64,000 nt of DNA from Desulfitobacterium_A sp034927245 (lineage in GTDB: Bacteria; Bacillota; Desulfitobacteriia; Desulfitobacteriales; Desulfitobacteriaceae), in the NCBI RefSeq assembly GCF_034927245.1, contig NZ_JAYFQK010000038.1:124001-188000 (forward strand). The letters run 5' to 3'. Of the stretch, positions 15,000-24,602 are shown piece by piece. Position numbers and translations under genes: made by a program. Under the pieces are notes generated by a model. It saw only the letters and a list, made by a program, of their open reading frames with translations, made no database searches and was not told the DNA's origin. Position 1 is the stretch's first letter, and every line of letters begins with the position of its first letter.

Positions 15000-15062
15000 T
15001 CTTTTTTTGAAAAGCATTGTTTTCAAAAGTATTGTGGAATTATCAGCTGGGCTTTCTTATTT
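14972..15062 (+). terminator. Riboswitch-controlled terminator before purE
   Basis: AAAAGCCCAG (14972-14981) and GATA (14985-14988) pair with TATC (15041-15044) and CTGGGCTTT (15047-15055), followed by a T-rich tail. A second hairpin sits in the loop. The 5' arm is part of the conserved 3' half of the PRPP aptamer, so a folded aptamer would block the terminator. Confidence 0.75.
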
Positions 15063-15086
15063 TATTATCATTAAAGGAGTGATGGT

Positions 15087-15578
15087 ATGAACTCGGTTGG
15101 CGTTATCATGGGGAGCGATTCAGATTTTGCTGTTGTTGAAGCAACTATTAAAGTCCTTAAGGAATTTGAGGTCCCTTTTGAAGTCAAAGTTTCTTCAGCT
15201 CACCGAACTTTAGAGAGAACCTTAAACTGGGTTAAATCATTTGAAGGGCAAGGAGGCCGGGTTTTAATTGCCGCCGCCGGAATGGCAGCTCATCTGCCCG
15301 GCGTTGTAGCTGCTGCTACGACGTTACCGGTGATTGGGCTTCCGATTAAGAGTGGGGCTCTTGACGGTGTTGATGCACTTTATGCAATTGTGCAAATGCC
15401 CCCGGGAATACCGGTAGCTACCGTTGGGATTAATGCCGGGAAAAATGCGGGATTGCTAGCCATTCAAATCTTGGCACAGACTGATTCCCGTTTGAAAGAG
15501 GCGCTTAAAGCGTATCGCCAAAAGATGGCTGCGGAAATTGAGACAAAAGATCAGGCTATCCAGGAAAAAATTAAATAA
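15087..15578 (+). CDS. purE: N5-CAIR mutase / AIR carboxylase catalytic subunit
   Basis: 163 residues, near the family length. MGSDSDF at the N-terminus and SSAHRT are the substrate-binding motifs, followed by AAAGMAAHLPGVVAA and the IVQMPPGIPVAT segment. It moves the carboxyl group of N5-CAIR to give CAIR in purine synthesis. No purK is present in the operon, so PurK is either elsewhere or this enzyme uses CO2 directly. It is the first gene after the tandem riboswitch. Confidence 0.95.
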   Translation: MNSVGVIMGSDSDFAVVEATIKVLKEFEVPFEVKVSSAHRTLERTLNWVKSFEGQGGRVLIAAAGMAAHLPGVVAAATTLPVIGLPIKSGALDGVDALYAIVQMPPGIPVATVGINAGKNAGLLAIQILAQTDSRLKEALKAYRQKMAAEIETKDQAIQEKIK

Positions 15579-15638
15579 TATTTGAAAGTGTCTTATTCGG
15601 GTAATGATAAGGAAAATGAAAAGAAGGGGCTTTAAGAA

Positions 15639-16934
15639 GTGATTGAACGTTATACACTCCCAGAAATGGGCCAAGTTTGGACAGATGAACATCGTCTGGA
15701 ACTCTGGAAGAAAATCGAAATCGCGGCTTGCGAAGGTTGGGCCCAATTAGGAAGAATTCCGGAGGAAGCGGTTAAGGTTATCCGTGAAAAAGCAGCTTTT
15801 TCATGGGAAAGGGTTCAAGAAATTGAATTGACGACACATCATGATGTTCTTGCCTTTTTGACAAATATGGCAGAGAACATAGGAGATGAGGCAAAATACG
15901 TCCATCTGGGACTGACTTCCTCTGATGTTCTGGATACCGCACTTTCTTTACAAATGGTTGAAGCAAGCGATATTCTTCTGGGTAAAATGGACAAGCTTGA
16001 AGCGGCTTTGGCTAAACGGGCTTTGGAACATAAGGATACCTTGATGATGGGCAGGACCCATGGTATTCATGCGGAACCGATCACCATGGGACTGAAATTT
16101 GCGCTCTGGTATGAAGAAATAAAACGTCAACGGAAACGCTTGGTGTTTGCCCGTGAGGAGATCAGGGTCGGTAAAATCTCCGGCGCAGTGGGGACGTTTG
16201 CCAATGTCGAACCGGAAGTCGAAGAATGGGTTTGTAAATCACTGGGTCTAAATCCGGCGCCGATTTCCACGCAAGTTTTACAACGCGACCGTCATGCCTT
16301 TTATGTGACGACTTTAGCCGGTATTGCTGCTACCCTGGATAAAATAGCCACTGAAATCAGAAATCTGCAAAGGACAGATGTTCATGAGGTCGAAGAACCC
16401 TTTGCCAAAGGACAAAAAGGTTCCTCAGCAATGCCTCACAAGAAAAATCCGATTACTGCAGAACGGATTTGCGGCTTAGCCAGGGTTATCCGCGGCAATG
16501 CACAGACAGCCCTGGAGAATGTTGCCCTTTGGCATGAACGGGATATTTCTCATTCCTCCGCCGAACGCGTGATTCTTCCGGACAGCACGATTGCCCTTGA
16601 CTATATGCTCCAGAAGATGACGGGACTAATTGAAGGTTTGCGAGTATTCCCTGATCAAATGCTGGCTAATGTCGAAAAGGTTGTCGGTCTTATTTTCTCC
16701 CAACGCGTAATGTTGGCTCTTATTGAAAAAGGAATGAGCAGGGAAACGGCTTATGCCTGGGTGCAGCGTAATGCTTTACAAGCCTGGGAAACAAAAGAAC
16801 CCTTTATAAATTTAGTTTCCAATGATCCGGAGATCGAGCAATACCTGACTGATCAAGAGATTGCAGACCTGTTTGATTACTCTTATCATACGAAACATGT
16901 TGATACAATTTTCAAACGCGTCGGGCTTCTCTAA
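15639..16934 (+). CDS. purB: Adenylosuccinate lyase
   Basis: 431 residues, usual length. The start is GTG 15639 after AAGGGG. The fumarase/aspartase superfamily signature GSSAMPHKKNPI is present, together with TTHHDVLAF and GRTHGIHAEP, which supply the catalytic His and Ser. It releases fumarate from SAICAR and from adenylosuccinate. It lies 60 bases after purE in the same operon. Confidence 0.96.
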   Translation: MIERYTLPEMGQVWTDEHRLELWKKIEIAACEGWAQLGRIPEEAVKVIREKAAFSWERVQEIELTTHHDVLAFLTNMAENIGDEAKYVHLGLTSSDVLDTALSLQMVEASDILLGKMDKLEAALAKRALEHKDTLMMGRTHGIHAEPITMGLKFALWYEEIKRQRKRLVFAREEIRVGKISGAVGTFANVEPEVEEWVCKSLGLNPAPISTQVLQRDRHAFYVTTLAGIAATLDKIATEIRNLQRTDVHEVEEPFAKGQKGSSAMPHKKNPITAERICGLARVIRGNAQTALENVALWHERDISHSSAERVILPDSTIALDYMLQKMTGLIEGLRVFPDQMLANVEKVVGLIFSQRVMLALIEKGMSRETAYAWVQRNALQAWETKEPFINLVSNDPEIEQYLTDQEIADLFDYSYHTKHVDTIFKRVGLL

Positions 16935-16963
16935 CTTGCGAATTTGAAAGGAGAATAATAACA

Positions 16964-17677
16964 ATGGAAAAACGGGAAATGTTATATGAGGGAAAAGCAA
17001 AAAGAGTATTTATCACAGACCAAGCCGATCAATATCTTGTCCAATATAAAGATGATGCCACAGCATTTAATGGTGAGAAAAAGGGCCAAATCGAAGAAAA
17101 AGGCGTTATCAATAATAAGCTTTCGGCTCTCTTATTTAAAGAATTAGAAAAAGCCGGTATACCCACCCATTTTATTGAATTACTTAACGATCGTGAGATG
17201 CTTGTAAAAAAACTTCAAATGCTGCCTTTAGAAGTTGTGGTTCGTAATATTGCGGCCGGAAGTTTGGCTAAACGTTTAGGCGCTGAGGAAGGTTTAGTTC
17301 TTTCACGCCCTGTAGTCGAACTCTATTATAAAGATGATGCTCTCGGAGATCCATTTGTCAATGAGTCTCATGCTTTGGCCATGGGATGGGCCACTTCCGA
17401 GCAATTGGCAGAAGTGCAGGCTTATGGACTTAAAATCAACGAATTGCTGCAAAAGATTATGGACAAAGCGAATATCATTTTAGTTGATTTCAAACTCGAA
17501 TTTGGTCTTGCCGATGGGAAAATTCTCCTTGGCGATGAAATTTCACCGGATACTTGCCGTTTCTGGGATAAAGAAACGAAGGAAAAACTGGATAAAGACC
17601 GCTTCCGTCGTGATTTGGGCCAAGTCGAAGAAGCCTATATCGAAGTTTACCGCCGTGTGAGCGGGGTTCTCGTTTAA
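16964..17677 (+). CDS. purC: SAICAR synthetase
   Basis: 237 residues. LYEGKAKRVF near the N-terminus is the ATP-binding signature, with LPLEVVVRNIAAGSLAKRLG and DFKLEFG downstream. The enzyme joins aspartate to CAIR using ATP. The start ATG 16964 has GGAG upstream and follows purB by 29 bases. Confidence 0.96.
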   Translation: MEKREMLYEGKAKRVFITDQADQYLVQYKDDATAFNGEKKGQIEEKGVINNKLSALLFKELEKAGIPTHFIELLNDREMLVKKLQMLPLEVVVRNIAAGSLAKRLGAEEGLVLSRPVVELYYKDDALGDPFVNESHALAMGWATSEQLAEVQAYGLKINELLQKIMDKANIILVDFKLEFGLADGKILLGDEISPDTCRFWDKETKEKLDKDRFRRDLGQVEEAYIEVYRRVSGVLV

Positions 17678-17715
17678 GCTTAACAAGTATGCAATGGGAT
17701 TAAGGGGGTTTTGGC

Positions 17716-19122
17716 GTGCGGGAACCGGGAGATGACAAACCAAAGGAAGAGTGCGGAGTTTTTGGTATTTATGCGCCTGAGTTGGAGGTAGCCCGACTCA
17801 CTTATTATGCACTGTATGCATTGCAGCATAGAGGTCAAGAAAGTGCGGGCATTGCCGTGTCTAATGGCCGTAAAATCGATGTGTACAAAGGGATGGGACT
17901 CGTCTCCGAAGTTTTCTCGGCGCATCAGATTGAGAATTTGAGCGGGAAAATGGCAATCGGACATGTTCGCTATTCGACAACCGGTTCGAGCTTGGTTGCG
18001 AATGCTCAGCCTCTGGTTGTTTATTATCAACAAGGCATGATGGCCTTAGCTCACAATGGCAATTTGACCAATGCGCTTGAATTGCGGGAAGAACTGGGGA
18101 AAGATGGCGTTGTTTTTCAAACGACCATCGACAGTGAAATTATCGTAAAGTTGATTGCCCGCTATCGCCGCGGAAATTTAGAGGACTCCATCATAAAAAC
18201 CATGCTGGACCTGCAGGGAGCATACGCCTTAGTAATCCTTGCTGAAAATAAACTCGTTGGAGTACGCGATCCCTATGGATTGAGACCGCTTTGTATCGGC
18301 CAGGTGGGAGGTCGGTACTGTTTAGCGTCGGAAAGCTGTGCTTTAGATACGATTGGGGCTGAATTTGTCCGCGATGTTAAACCCGGTGAAATCATTACGA
18401 TTGATGAAGAAGGTTTACATGCGCGGCAAGGACTGCCTGCTCGAAAATTTGCCGGATGCTCCTTTGAATATATCTATTTCGCCAGGCCGGACAGCACGAT
18501 TGATCAGATCAATGTCACGGAAAGCAGAAGACGGATGGGTATTGAATTAGCGCGGGAGTTCCCCGTCGATGCGGACATTGTCATTCCCGTTCCGGATTCG
18601 GGAATGGCAGCTGCTCTGGGTTATTCGGAGGAATCGGACATTCCGTTCCAACAGGGACTTCTCAAAAACCGTTATGTTGGCCGGACATTTATTCAACCCA
18701 CACAAGAAATGCGGGAAATAGCAGTACGTCTCAAACTGAATGCCAATGCCGGCATTTTAAAGGGAAAACGGGTTATCATGATTGATGATTCGATTGTCCG
18801 TGGAACAACGAGCTCAAGGCTTGTCGATTTAGTTCGCAAAGCAGGAGCTACTGAGGTACACCTCTTAATTAGTTCACCCCCGGTAACCTACCCCTGTTAT
18901 TACGGGATTGACACGGCTGAACGTGAAAAATTGATTGCGACTCAACTTGACAATGAAGGCATTCGGGAGTTTATCGGAGCAGATTCCCTGCATTATCTTA
19001 CTCCCGAAGGGTTGATTCGGGCTCTAGGAGGAACTTCGGTTTGTTTAGCGTGCTTTAATGGCGATTATCCGGCTTCCGTTCCCTCCGAGAGGAGCGGCAA
19101 ACTTAATTTAGAAGTCTATTAA
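17716..19122 (+). CDS. purF: Amidophosphoribosyltransferase
   Basis: 468 residues, GTG start. A 12-residue propeptide (MREPGDDKPKEE) precedes Cys13, the catalytic N-terminal nucleophile of the glutaminase domain. The C-terminal phosphoribosyl domain has VIMIDDSIVRGTTS. SVCLACFNGDYP near the C-terminus supplies cysteines for the [4Fe-4S] cluster of the B. subtilis type. It transfers glutamine nitrogen to PRPP, the committed step, which fits control of the operon by PRPP. Confidence 0.97.
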   Translation: MREPGDDKPKEECGVFGIYAPELEVARLTYYALYALQHRGQESAGIAVSNGRKIDVYKGMGLVSEVFSAHQIENLSGKMAIGHVRYSTTGSSLVANAQPLVVYYQQGMMALAHNGNLTNALELREELGKDGVVFQTTIDSEIIVKLIARYRRGNLEDSIIKTMLDLQGAYALVILAENKLVGVRDPYGLRPLCIGQVGGRYCLASESCALDTIGAEFVRDVKPGEIITIDEEGLHARQGLPARKFAGCSFEYIYFARPDSTIDQINVTESRRRMGIELAREFPVDADIVIPVPDSGMAAALGYSEESDIPFQQGLLKNRYVGRTFIQPTQEMREIAVRLKLNANAGILKGKRVIMIDDSIVRGTTSSRLVDLVRKAGATEVHLLISSPPVTYPCYYGIDTAEREKLIATQLDNEGIREFIGADSLHYLTPEGLIRALGGTSVCLACFNGDYPASVPSERSGKLNLEVY

Positions 19123-19150
19123 AATTGGAGCTTCGAAGGAGGAACTTGGA

Positions 19151-20167
19151 ATGGGTTATACCTACCGCGATTCCGGGGTGGATATTGAGGCAGGAGGTAC
19201 TGCAGTTGAGTTAATGAAACCTGTGGTTAAACGAACGATGCGCCCGGAGGTTTTAGGGGGATTAGGCGGTTTTGGAGGGCTGTTTGCCCTAGATCTTAAG
19301 AAATTTTCAAACCCGGTTTTGGTTTCGGGAACGGATGGGGTTGGAACAAAACTAAGACTGGCATTTCAACTGGATCGTCATGATACGATTGGGCAGGATG
19401 CAGTGGCAATGTGTGTTAATGATATTTTGGTACAAGGTGCGGAGCCGCTTTTCTTCCTGGATTATTTGGCGGTCGGCAAACTCGATCCGGAGCGTGTTGC
19501 CAATATAGTGAGCGGGGTTGCTAAAGGCTGTGAATTAGCGGGATGCGCCTTGATCGGCGGCGAAACGGCTGAAATGCCGGGCTTTTATCCTGAAGATGAG
19601 TACGATATCGCCGGTTTTTCGGTAGGCGCTGTTAACCGTGAAGATTTGATTGACGGATCAAAGATACAGGCAGGGGATGTTTTGATCGGACTTCCTTCCT
19701 CAGGGTTTCATAGCAATGGCTACTCTTTAATTCGCAAGGTTTTTGCTCCTTATGCTATGGATACGGTTTTCCCGGAGCTGGGGGAACCTTTGGGTGAAGC
19801 GCTTCTTCGACCGACGCGGATTTATGTCAAGACTGTTTTGCAGCTTCTTGCTAAACAGCAGATTCTCGGTATGGCCCATATTACCGGCGGCGGATTGACG
19901 GAAAATATCCCTCGTGTGCTTTCCGAAGGATTGGGTTTACGGATCAATACTTCTTCCTGGAATGTCCCGGCCCTGTTTACGCTTCTTCAACGCTTGGGTG
20001 AAGTTGAAGATGCAGAAATGCGGCGGACATTCAATATGGGAATCGGCTTTGTCTTGATCGTTCATCCGGATCAGGTTGAGTCGGTTCAGGATCAACTTCA
20101 AAGCTTGGGAGAAAAGAGCTATGTAATTGGGGAAGTGATCCCTGGGAAAGGGGTCGAATACGTGTGA
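19151..20167 (+). CDS. purM: AIR synthetase (phosphoribosylformylglycinamidine cyclo-ligase)
   Basis: 338 residues. The start ATG 19151 follows GAAGGAGG. Signature segments GTDGVGTKLRLAF, MCVNDILVQGAEPLFFLDYL and GGETAEMPG match PurM. It closes the imidazole ring using ATP. The stop overlaps the start of purN by four bases. Confidence 0.96.
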   Translation: MGYTYRDSGVDIEAGGTAVELMKPVVKRTMRPEVLGGLGGFGGLFALDLKKFSNPVLVSGTDGVGTKLRLAFQLDRHDTIGQDAVAMCVNDILVQGAEPLFFLDYLAVGKLDPERVANIVSGVAKGCELAGCALIGGETAEMPGFYPEDEYDIAGFSVGAVNREDLIDGSKIQAGDVLIGLPSSGFHSNGYSLIRKVFAPYAMDTVFPELGEPLGEALLRPTRIYVKTVLQLLAKQQILGMAHITGGGLTENIPRVLSEGLGLRINTSSWNVPALFTLLQRLGEVEDAEMRRTFNMGIGFVLIVHPDQVESVQDQLQSLGEKSYVIGEVIPGKGVEYV

Positions 20168-20751
20168 AAATCGGAGTTTTAGCTTCAGGCCGGGGAAGCA
20201 ATCTCCAGGCGCTGATTAAAGCCTGGCAAGAGGGAAGATTCTCCGCTGAGTTTGTTGCAGTAGGCTCAGATCATGCTGATGCGATGGCCTTGAAGCGAGC
20301 CGAAGATGCCCATATTCCCCAGCGTGCTTTTCCGCTGAAGGATTATTCCTCAAGGAAAGAGCAAGAACAGGCGATTCTGGAATGGCTGCAAGAAAGCGGA
20401 GTAGACCTTTTGGTTCTCGCAGGGTTTATGCGGGTTCTAAGTCCTCACTTTCTCAAGGAACTGAATTGTCCGGTTTTAAATATTCATCCTTCTTTGCTTC
20501 CTTCTTTCCCGGGCCTTCATGCCCAACGGCAGGCTCTTGAGTATGGGGTCAAGGTTTCGGGATGTACCGTTCATTTTGTGGATGAAGGTTTAGACAGCGG
20601 ACCCATTATATTGCAAGAAGCGGTTCCCGTTGAACCGGGCGATACGGAAGAGACTTTAGCCGAAAGAATCTTGAAGGTTGAACATAAACTTTACCCGGAA
20701 GCGCTTCGGCTTATAACTGCCGGTCAAATCAAGTACGATAAAAAGAAGTAA
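20164..20751 (+). CDS. purN: GAR transformylase
   Basis: 195 residues, GTG start overlapping the purM stop (GTGTGA). ASGRGSNLQALI is the N-terminal loop. NIHPSLLPSFPG carries the catalytic Asn and His, and DSGPII the Asp. It uses 10-formyltetrahydrofolate to formylate GAR. Confidence 0.96.
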   Translation: MKIGVLASGRGSNLQALIKAWQEGRFSAEFVAVGSDHADAMALKRAEDAHIPQRAFPLKDYSSRKEQEQAILEWLQESGVDLLVLAGFMRVLSPHFLKELNCPVLNIHPSLLPSFPGLHAQRQALEYGVKVSGCTVHFVDEGLDSGPIILQEAVPVEPGDTEETLAERILKVEHKLYPEALRLITAGQIKYDKKK

Positions 20752-20782
20752 AATATTTGAAATTGCGGGGGAAGGAATAATA

Positions 20783-22339
20783 ATGAAACGTGCGGTAATT
20801 AGTGTTTCCGATAAAACAGGGATTATTGAACTCGGAAAAGGATTAACAGAACTTGGCTATGAGATCATATCGACGGGAGGCACGTTCAAGACGTTGAAAG
20901 AAGCGGGTATCCCCGTACGTTATGTCACTGAAATAACAGGCTTTCCGGAGATCCTTGATGGTCGGGTCAAGACACTTCATCCGAATATTCATGCCGGAAT
21001 TTTAGCTCGGGATACTGCGGAGCACCATAAACAATTAGAAGAGAATGGGATTGGCCTTATTGATCTCGTGGTCGTCAATCTTTATCCTTTCAGGGAAACG
21101 ATTGCCAAACCCGATGTCACCTTTGAAGATGCGATAGAAAATATCGATATCGGCGGACCGACAATGGTTCGTGCCGCTGCCAAAAATCAGGAACGGGTTG
21201 CGATTGTCGTCAATCCAAAGCGTTATTCGGAAGTTTTGGAAACCTTGCGCCAAGAGGGCGAGATTCCTTATGCGCTGCGTAAGCGGCTCGCGACGGAAGC
21301 TTTTGCACATACGGCAGATTATGATAAAGCGATTGCTGATTATCTTGAAAAGCAACAATCTCAAGAAAAGGGTGAGACCAGTGTCTTTCCTCAAACCCTG
21401 AGATTTGCAGTTGAGAAGGCTCAAGAACTGCGTTACGGAGAAAATCCGCAGCAAAAGGCCGCTTTCTACCGTAATGCCGATTCCGAAGGAACTTTGGCTG
21501 GTGGAGTCCAGCTTCAAGGCAAGGAACTTTCTTATAACAACTGGGTTGATATGGAGGCTGCCTGGTCACTCGTACAAGAGTTTAATGAACCCGCTTGTGT
21601 CATTATTAAACATACAAATCCTTGTGGAACAGCGATTGGCAAAACCCCGCTGGAATCCTATGAACGGGCCCTGGAAGCTGATCCGGTGTCAGCTTATGGC
21701 GGAATTTTAGCTTTCAATCGCGTGGTTGACGCCGAGTGTGCTCAACTTGTCCATGAACGTTTCTATGAGGTTATTGTGGCTCCGGAGTTCAGCCCGGAAG
21801 CAAAAGAGATATTTAAGAATAAAAAGAATCTTCGACTTGTCGTTATCGGAAAAGCGAAAGGATCTAAAGCAACCACCGAAAAGGGATGGAAAATCCGCAC
21901 AATTCAAGGGGGATTGCTGGTTCAGGAAGAAGATTTAGGGACAACCCCTACTCCGGAATGGGAGGTTGTTACCGAGCAAAAACCGACGGCTGAGGATTTA
22001 CTTGAGCTTGAATTTGCTTGGCAAGTCGTTAAACATGTCAAGTCCAATGCTATTGTCCTAACGAAAAACGGCCAAACTCTTGGCGTAGGAGCCGGGCAGA
22101 TGAATCGGGTCGGTTCCGTAAAAATCGCGATGGAACAGGCCGGAGAAAAAGCACAGGGTTCTTATCTTGCTTCCGATGCCTTTTTCCCATTCCCGGATTC
22201 TTTGGAAGAAGCGGCTAAAGCCGGTATTCGTGCCGTCGTTCAGCCCGGAGGTTCAATTCGGGATCAAGAGGTACTCGAAGTTGCCAATCGTCTAAACCTG
22301 ATCATGGTGTATACCCATCGGCGACATTTCCAACATTAA
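20783..22339 (+). CDS. purH: AICAR transformylase / IMP cyclohydrolase
   Basis: 518 residues. The N-terminal IMP cyclohydrolase domain (VSDKTGI, ISTGGT, GRVKTLHP) spans about 1-190. The AICAR transformylase domain follows, with the catalytic KHTNPCGTA. The RYGENPQQ segment has Gln where many family members have His (NPHQ), a modest variation. It catalyses the last two steps to IMP. Confidence 0.96.
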   Translation: MKRAVISVSDKTGIIELGKGLTELGYEIISTGGTFKTLKEAGIPVRYVTEITGFPEILDGRVKTLHPNIHAGILARDTAEHHKQLEENGIGLIDLVVVNLYPFRETIAKPDVTFEDAIENIDIGGPTMVRAAAKNQERVAIVVNPKRYSEVLETLRQEGEIPYALRKRLATEAFAHTADYDKAIADYLEKQQSQEKGETSVFPQTLRFAVEKAQELRYGENPQQKAAFYRNADSEGTLAGGVQLQGKELSYNNWVDMEAAWSLVQEFNEPACVIIKHTNPCGTAIGKTPLESYERALEADPVSAYGGILAFNRVVDAECAQLVHERFYEVIVAPEFSPEAKEIFKNKKNLRLVVIGKAKGSKATTEKGWKIRTIQGGLLVQEEDLGTTPTPEWEVVTEQKPTAEDLLELEFAWQVVKHVKSNAIVLTKNGQTLGVGAGQMNRVGSVKIAMEQAGEKAQGSYLASDAFFPFPDSLEEAAKAGIRAVVQPGGSIRDQEVLEVANRLNLIMVYTHRRHFQH

Positions 22340-22365
22340 AGCGCTAGTAATTTTAAAGAAGGAGG

Positions 22366-23637
22366 GTGTCTGATATCGGCAAGAAGATCTTAGTCGTAGG
22401 CAGCGGCGGCAGAGAACATGCTCTGGCTTGGAAGCTTGCTCAAAGTCCCGATGTGGAGCAGATTTATGTTGCACCGGGTAATGCGGGGACGTTGGGATGG
22501 AATGTTAATATTAAAGCGAATGACATTCCCGCTTTGTTAGCGTTTGCCGAAGAAAAAGCAATCGATTTAACGGTGGTTGGACCGGAAGAGCCGTTGACGC
22601 TGGGGATCGTTGATGCGTTTCAAAAGAAGGGGCTGAGAATCTTTGGTCCAAGCCGTGCAGCGGCCCGTTTAGAGGGCAGCAAGTCCTTTGCCAAGGAAAT
22701 TATGCATAAAGCAAACGTCCCAACAGCGGGCTGGGAAGTTTTTCAGGACGCCCAAAAGGCGAAAGCTTATATTCGGCAAATTGGAGCGCCTTGTGTTTTA
22801 AAAGCGGACGGTTTAGCGGCAGGTAAAGGCGTAATTATAGCGGAGGATCAGGATACAGCGTTAGAGGCTGTGGATGAAATTATGGAAGGGGCCTTCAAGG
22901 CTTCGGGAAAAACGCTGGTTGTCGAGGAATATTTAACAGGACAGGAAGTTAGCTTGCTTTGCTTTACGGATGGAAAAACCGCTCTGCCCATGGTACCTGT
23001 ACAAGATCATAAACGGGCTTTAGATGGGGATCAGGGACTCAATACGGGTGGAATGGGAACCTATAGTCCGCCGCCCTTCTGGACCCCCGAAGTCGAGGCA
23101 CAAATTATGCAAGAGGTTGTCCGCCCAACACTTGAGGTTATGCAAGAACGCGATGAAATGTTTCAAGGCGTACTTTTTGTAGGGCTTATGTTTACTCCCG
23201 AAGGACCTAAAGTGCTTGAATTTAATGCCCGTTTTGGAGATCCGGAGACCCAAGTGGTGATGCTGAGAATGAAATCAGATCTTCTGCCTGTTCTTTGGGC
23301 ATGCACGGAAGGGACACTCCAAGATATCCAATTGGAATGGAGCAAGGATACGGCTGTGTGTGTTGTGTTGGCTTCGCCCGGATACCCCCAAGCCTATACG
23401 AAAGGAATTCCCATTCATTTGCCTTCCTTTGAGCAACATAATAAGGCGATTTTTCATGCCGGAACCGCGGCTGCGAACGAGGGACAGCTGGTTAACGCCG
23501 GGGGGAGAGTACTGGGCGTGAGTGCCAAGGCAGAAGATTTAACTAAAGCTCGCCAGGCTGCGTATCATCTTGTCGAGCAAATCGACTTTCCGCAAGCACA
23601 ATATCGACGTGATATCGGGATAAAAGGCTTAAAGTGA
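22366..23637 (+). CDS. purD: GAR synthetase
   Basis: 423 residues, usual length. VVGSGGREHALAWKL is the N-terminal glycine-rich loop, and the ATP-grasp part shows LKADGLAAGKGV and GGMGTYSPPP. It joins glycine to phosphoribosylamine. The start is awkward: GTG 22366 directly abuts GAAGGAGG, and the best-spaced codon is ATC at 22375. It is the last gene of the pur operon. purS, purQ, purL and purK are absent here. Confidence 0.95.
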   Translation: MSDIGKKILVVGSGGREHALAWKLAQSPDVEQIYVAPGNAGTLGWNVNIKANDIPALLAFAEEKAIDLTVVGPEEPLTLGIVDAFQKKGLRIFGPSRAAARLEGSKSFAKEIMHKANVPTAGWEVFQDAQKAKAYIRQIGAPCVLKADGLAAGKGVIIAEDQDTALEAVDEIMEGAFKASGKTLVVEEYLTGQEVSLLCFTDGKTALPMVPVQDHKRALDGDQGLNTGGMGTYSPPPFWTPEVEAQIMQEVVRPTLEVMQERDEMFQGVLFVGLMFTPEGPKVLEFNARFGDPETQVVMLRMKSDLLPVLWACTEGTLQDIQLEWSKDTAVCVVLASPGYPQAYTKGIPIHLPSFEQHNKAIFHAGTAAANEGQLVNAGGRVLGVSAKAEDLTKARQAAYHLVEQIDFPQAQYRRDIGIKGLK

Positions 23638-23786
23638 ACTCGTTTCAGAGCCAAAATCGCCTTACCGTTATGTAAATAACGTTGATTGGTCGCTTTAACC
23701 ATACCGATGACATCCAAGCCGCGCCGGGTAATCGCTTTAATTAAGGGAGCGTAAGTAAACCAACTATTCCAACCAAGAGTAAGCAT
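23634..23786 (-). pseudogene. Transposase remnant with internal deletion
   Basis: The minus strand reads FRMLTLGW, then jumps to NSWFTYAPLIKAITRRGLDV and MVKATNQRYLHNGK. Both halves look like pieces of an IS4-type transposase that are normally about 100 or more residues apart, so the middle has been deleted. The recognisable part ends next to the purD stop. It is different in sequence from the IS at 24.6-26.3 kb. Confidence 0.6.
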
Positions 23787-23985
23787 GCGGAATCCTTGAT
23801 AATAATAGCCCTTAGGATGTACTTAGCATGTTTCTCCTCTCACCTTTACAAGGCTTTTCTGGACTTTCTACAGTTTTGCCTCGGGTTATTAGGCAATGGT
23901 TGTATTGGCATTTGTCTATTCAGTTATGGTGGCTTGAGGCATTTTATCCAAGATTTAGTATTTCTTTCATGAGTTGCAGAACACA

Positions 23986-24022
23986 AAAAGTCTCACGTTC
24001 TTTTTTGAGACGTGAGGCTTTT
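23986..24022. terminator. Bidirectional terminator-like hairpin
   Basis: A 13-bp stem with one mismatch (23986-23998 with 24010-24022). The T-run is better on the minus strand but a T4 follows on the plus strand. It probably ends pur transcription. The rest of 23787-24195 shows no supportable gene. Confidence 0.5.
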
Positions 24023-24195
24023 CCGTATCTATCTGCAGTATCATCAAAATCGAATGTAGTTTCTGCACTGTCGATAATCTAGGCAGTACCAGATTTATTA
24101 TATATCCTAAATTCCCGATAATTTATAACGAGGCTGGAGGTTTAATTCCGAGGCTCTTATAACAAACCAGAAACAATATTAACAATAGGGTAAGA

Positions 24196-24588
24196 ATGGT
24201 TAACAATATATGGCAAGCTGGTACTGGTGGAGGTGTACCTAATTGGGAAAGTGTTATGAATCTTTGGAACTATGCTACTACAAATACTGGAAATGGTCCA
24301 AAAGCAACAGGAACAAATAATGATCAACCTTATTATAACCTTTCTCCGAGTAGCATATATTATGGAGACGTAATACAAAAGAGAGCCGGTAGCACTGGCG
24401 ATTATACTCATTCTGTATTTGTCACGTATAGTTTAGATTCTTCGACGCAGTATTATTACGAAGTGTTGGTATCTCAACACTCGGGTGATTTGTACAATAG
24501 AAATCTCTGGGAACTCATTACATCAAGTGGTGGGAATAGTTGTTATTTAAGAAAAATGTCTTTTAATAGTGCCACTTTTAGCAGCTAA
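24196..24588 (+). pseudogene. Truncated amidase-domain (Amidase_6-like) protein
   Basis: 130 residues resembling the C-terminal part of Amidase_6 domains: a Trp-rich segment, GDVIQKRAGSTGDYTHSVFV with the expected His, then VSQHSGDLYNRNLWEL. The N-terminal part with the catalytic Cys (DCTNFVSQ in the family) and any signal peptide are missing. This is either a broken gene or a leftover of recombination with the neighbouring insertion elements. Confidence 0.55.
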
Positions 24589-24602
24589 TTAATAACAAAA
24601 TG

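Noticed and set aside
23828..24082. An 84-codon plus-strand frame after the transposase scar
   Set aside because: No ribosome site, odd composition, and it contains the terminator-like hairpin. Likely non-coding.
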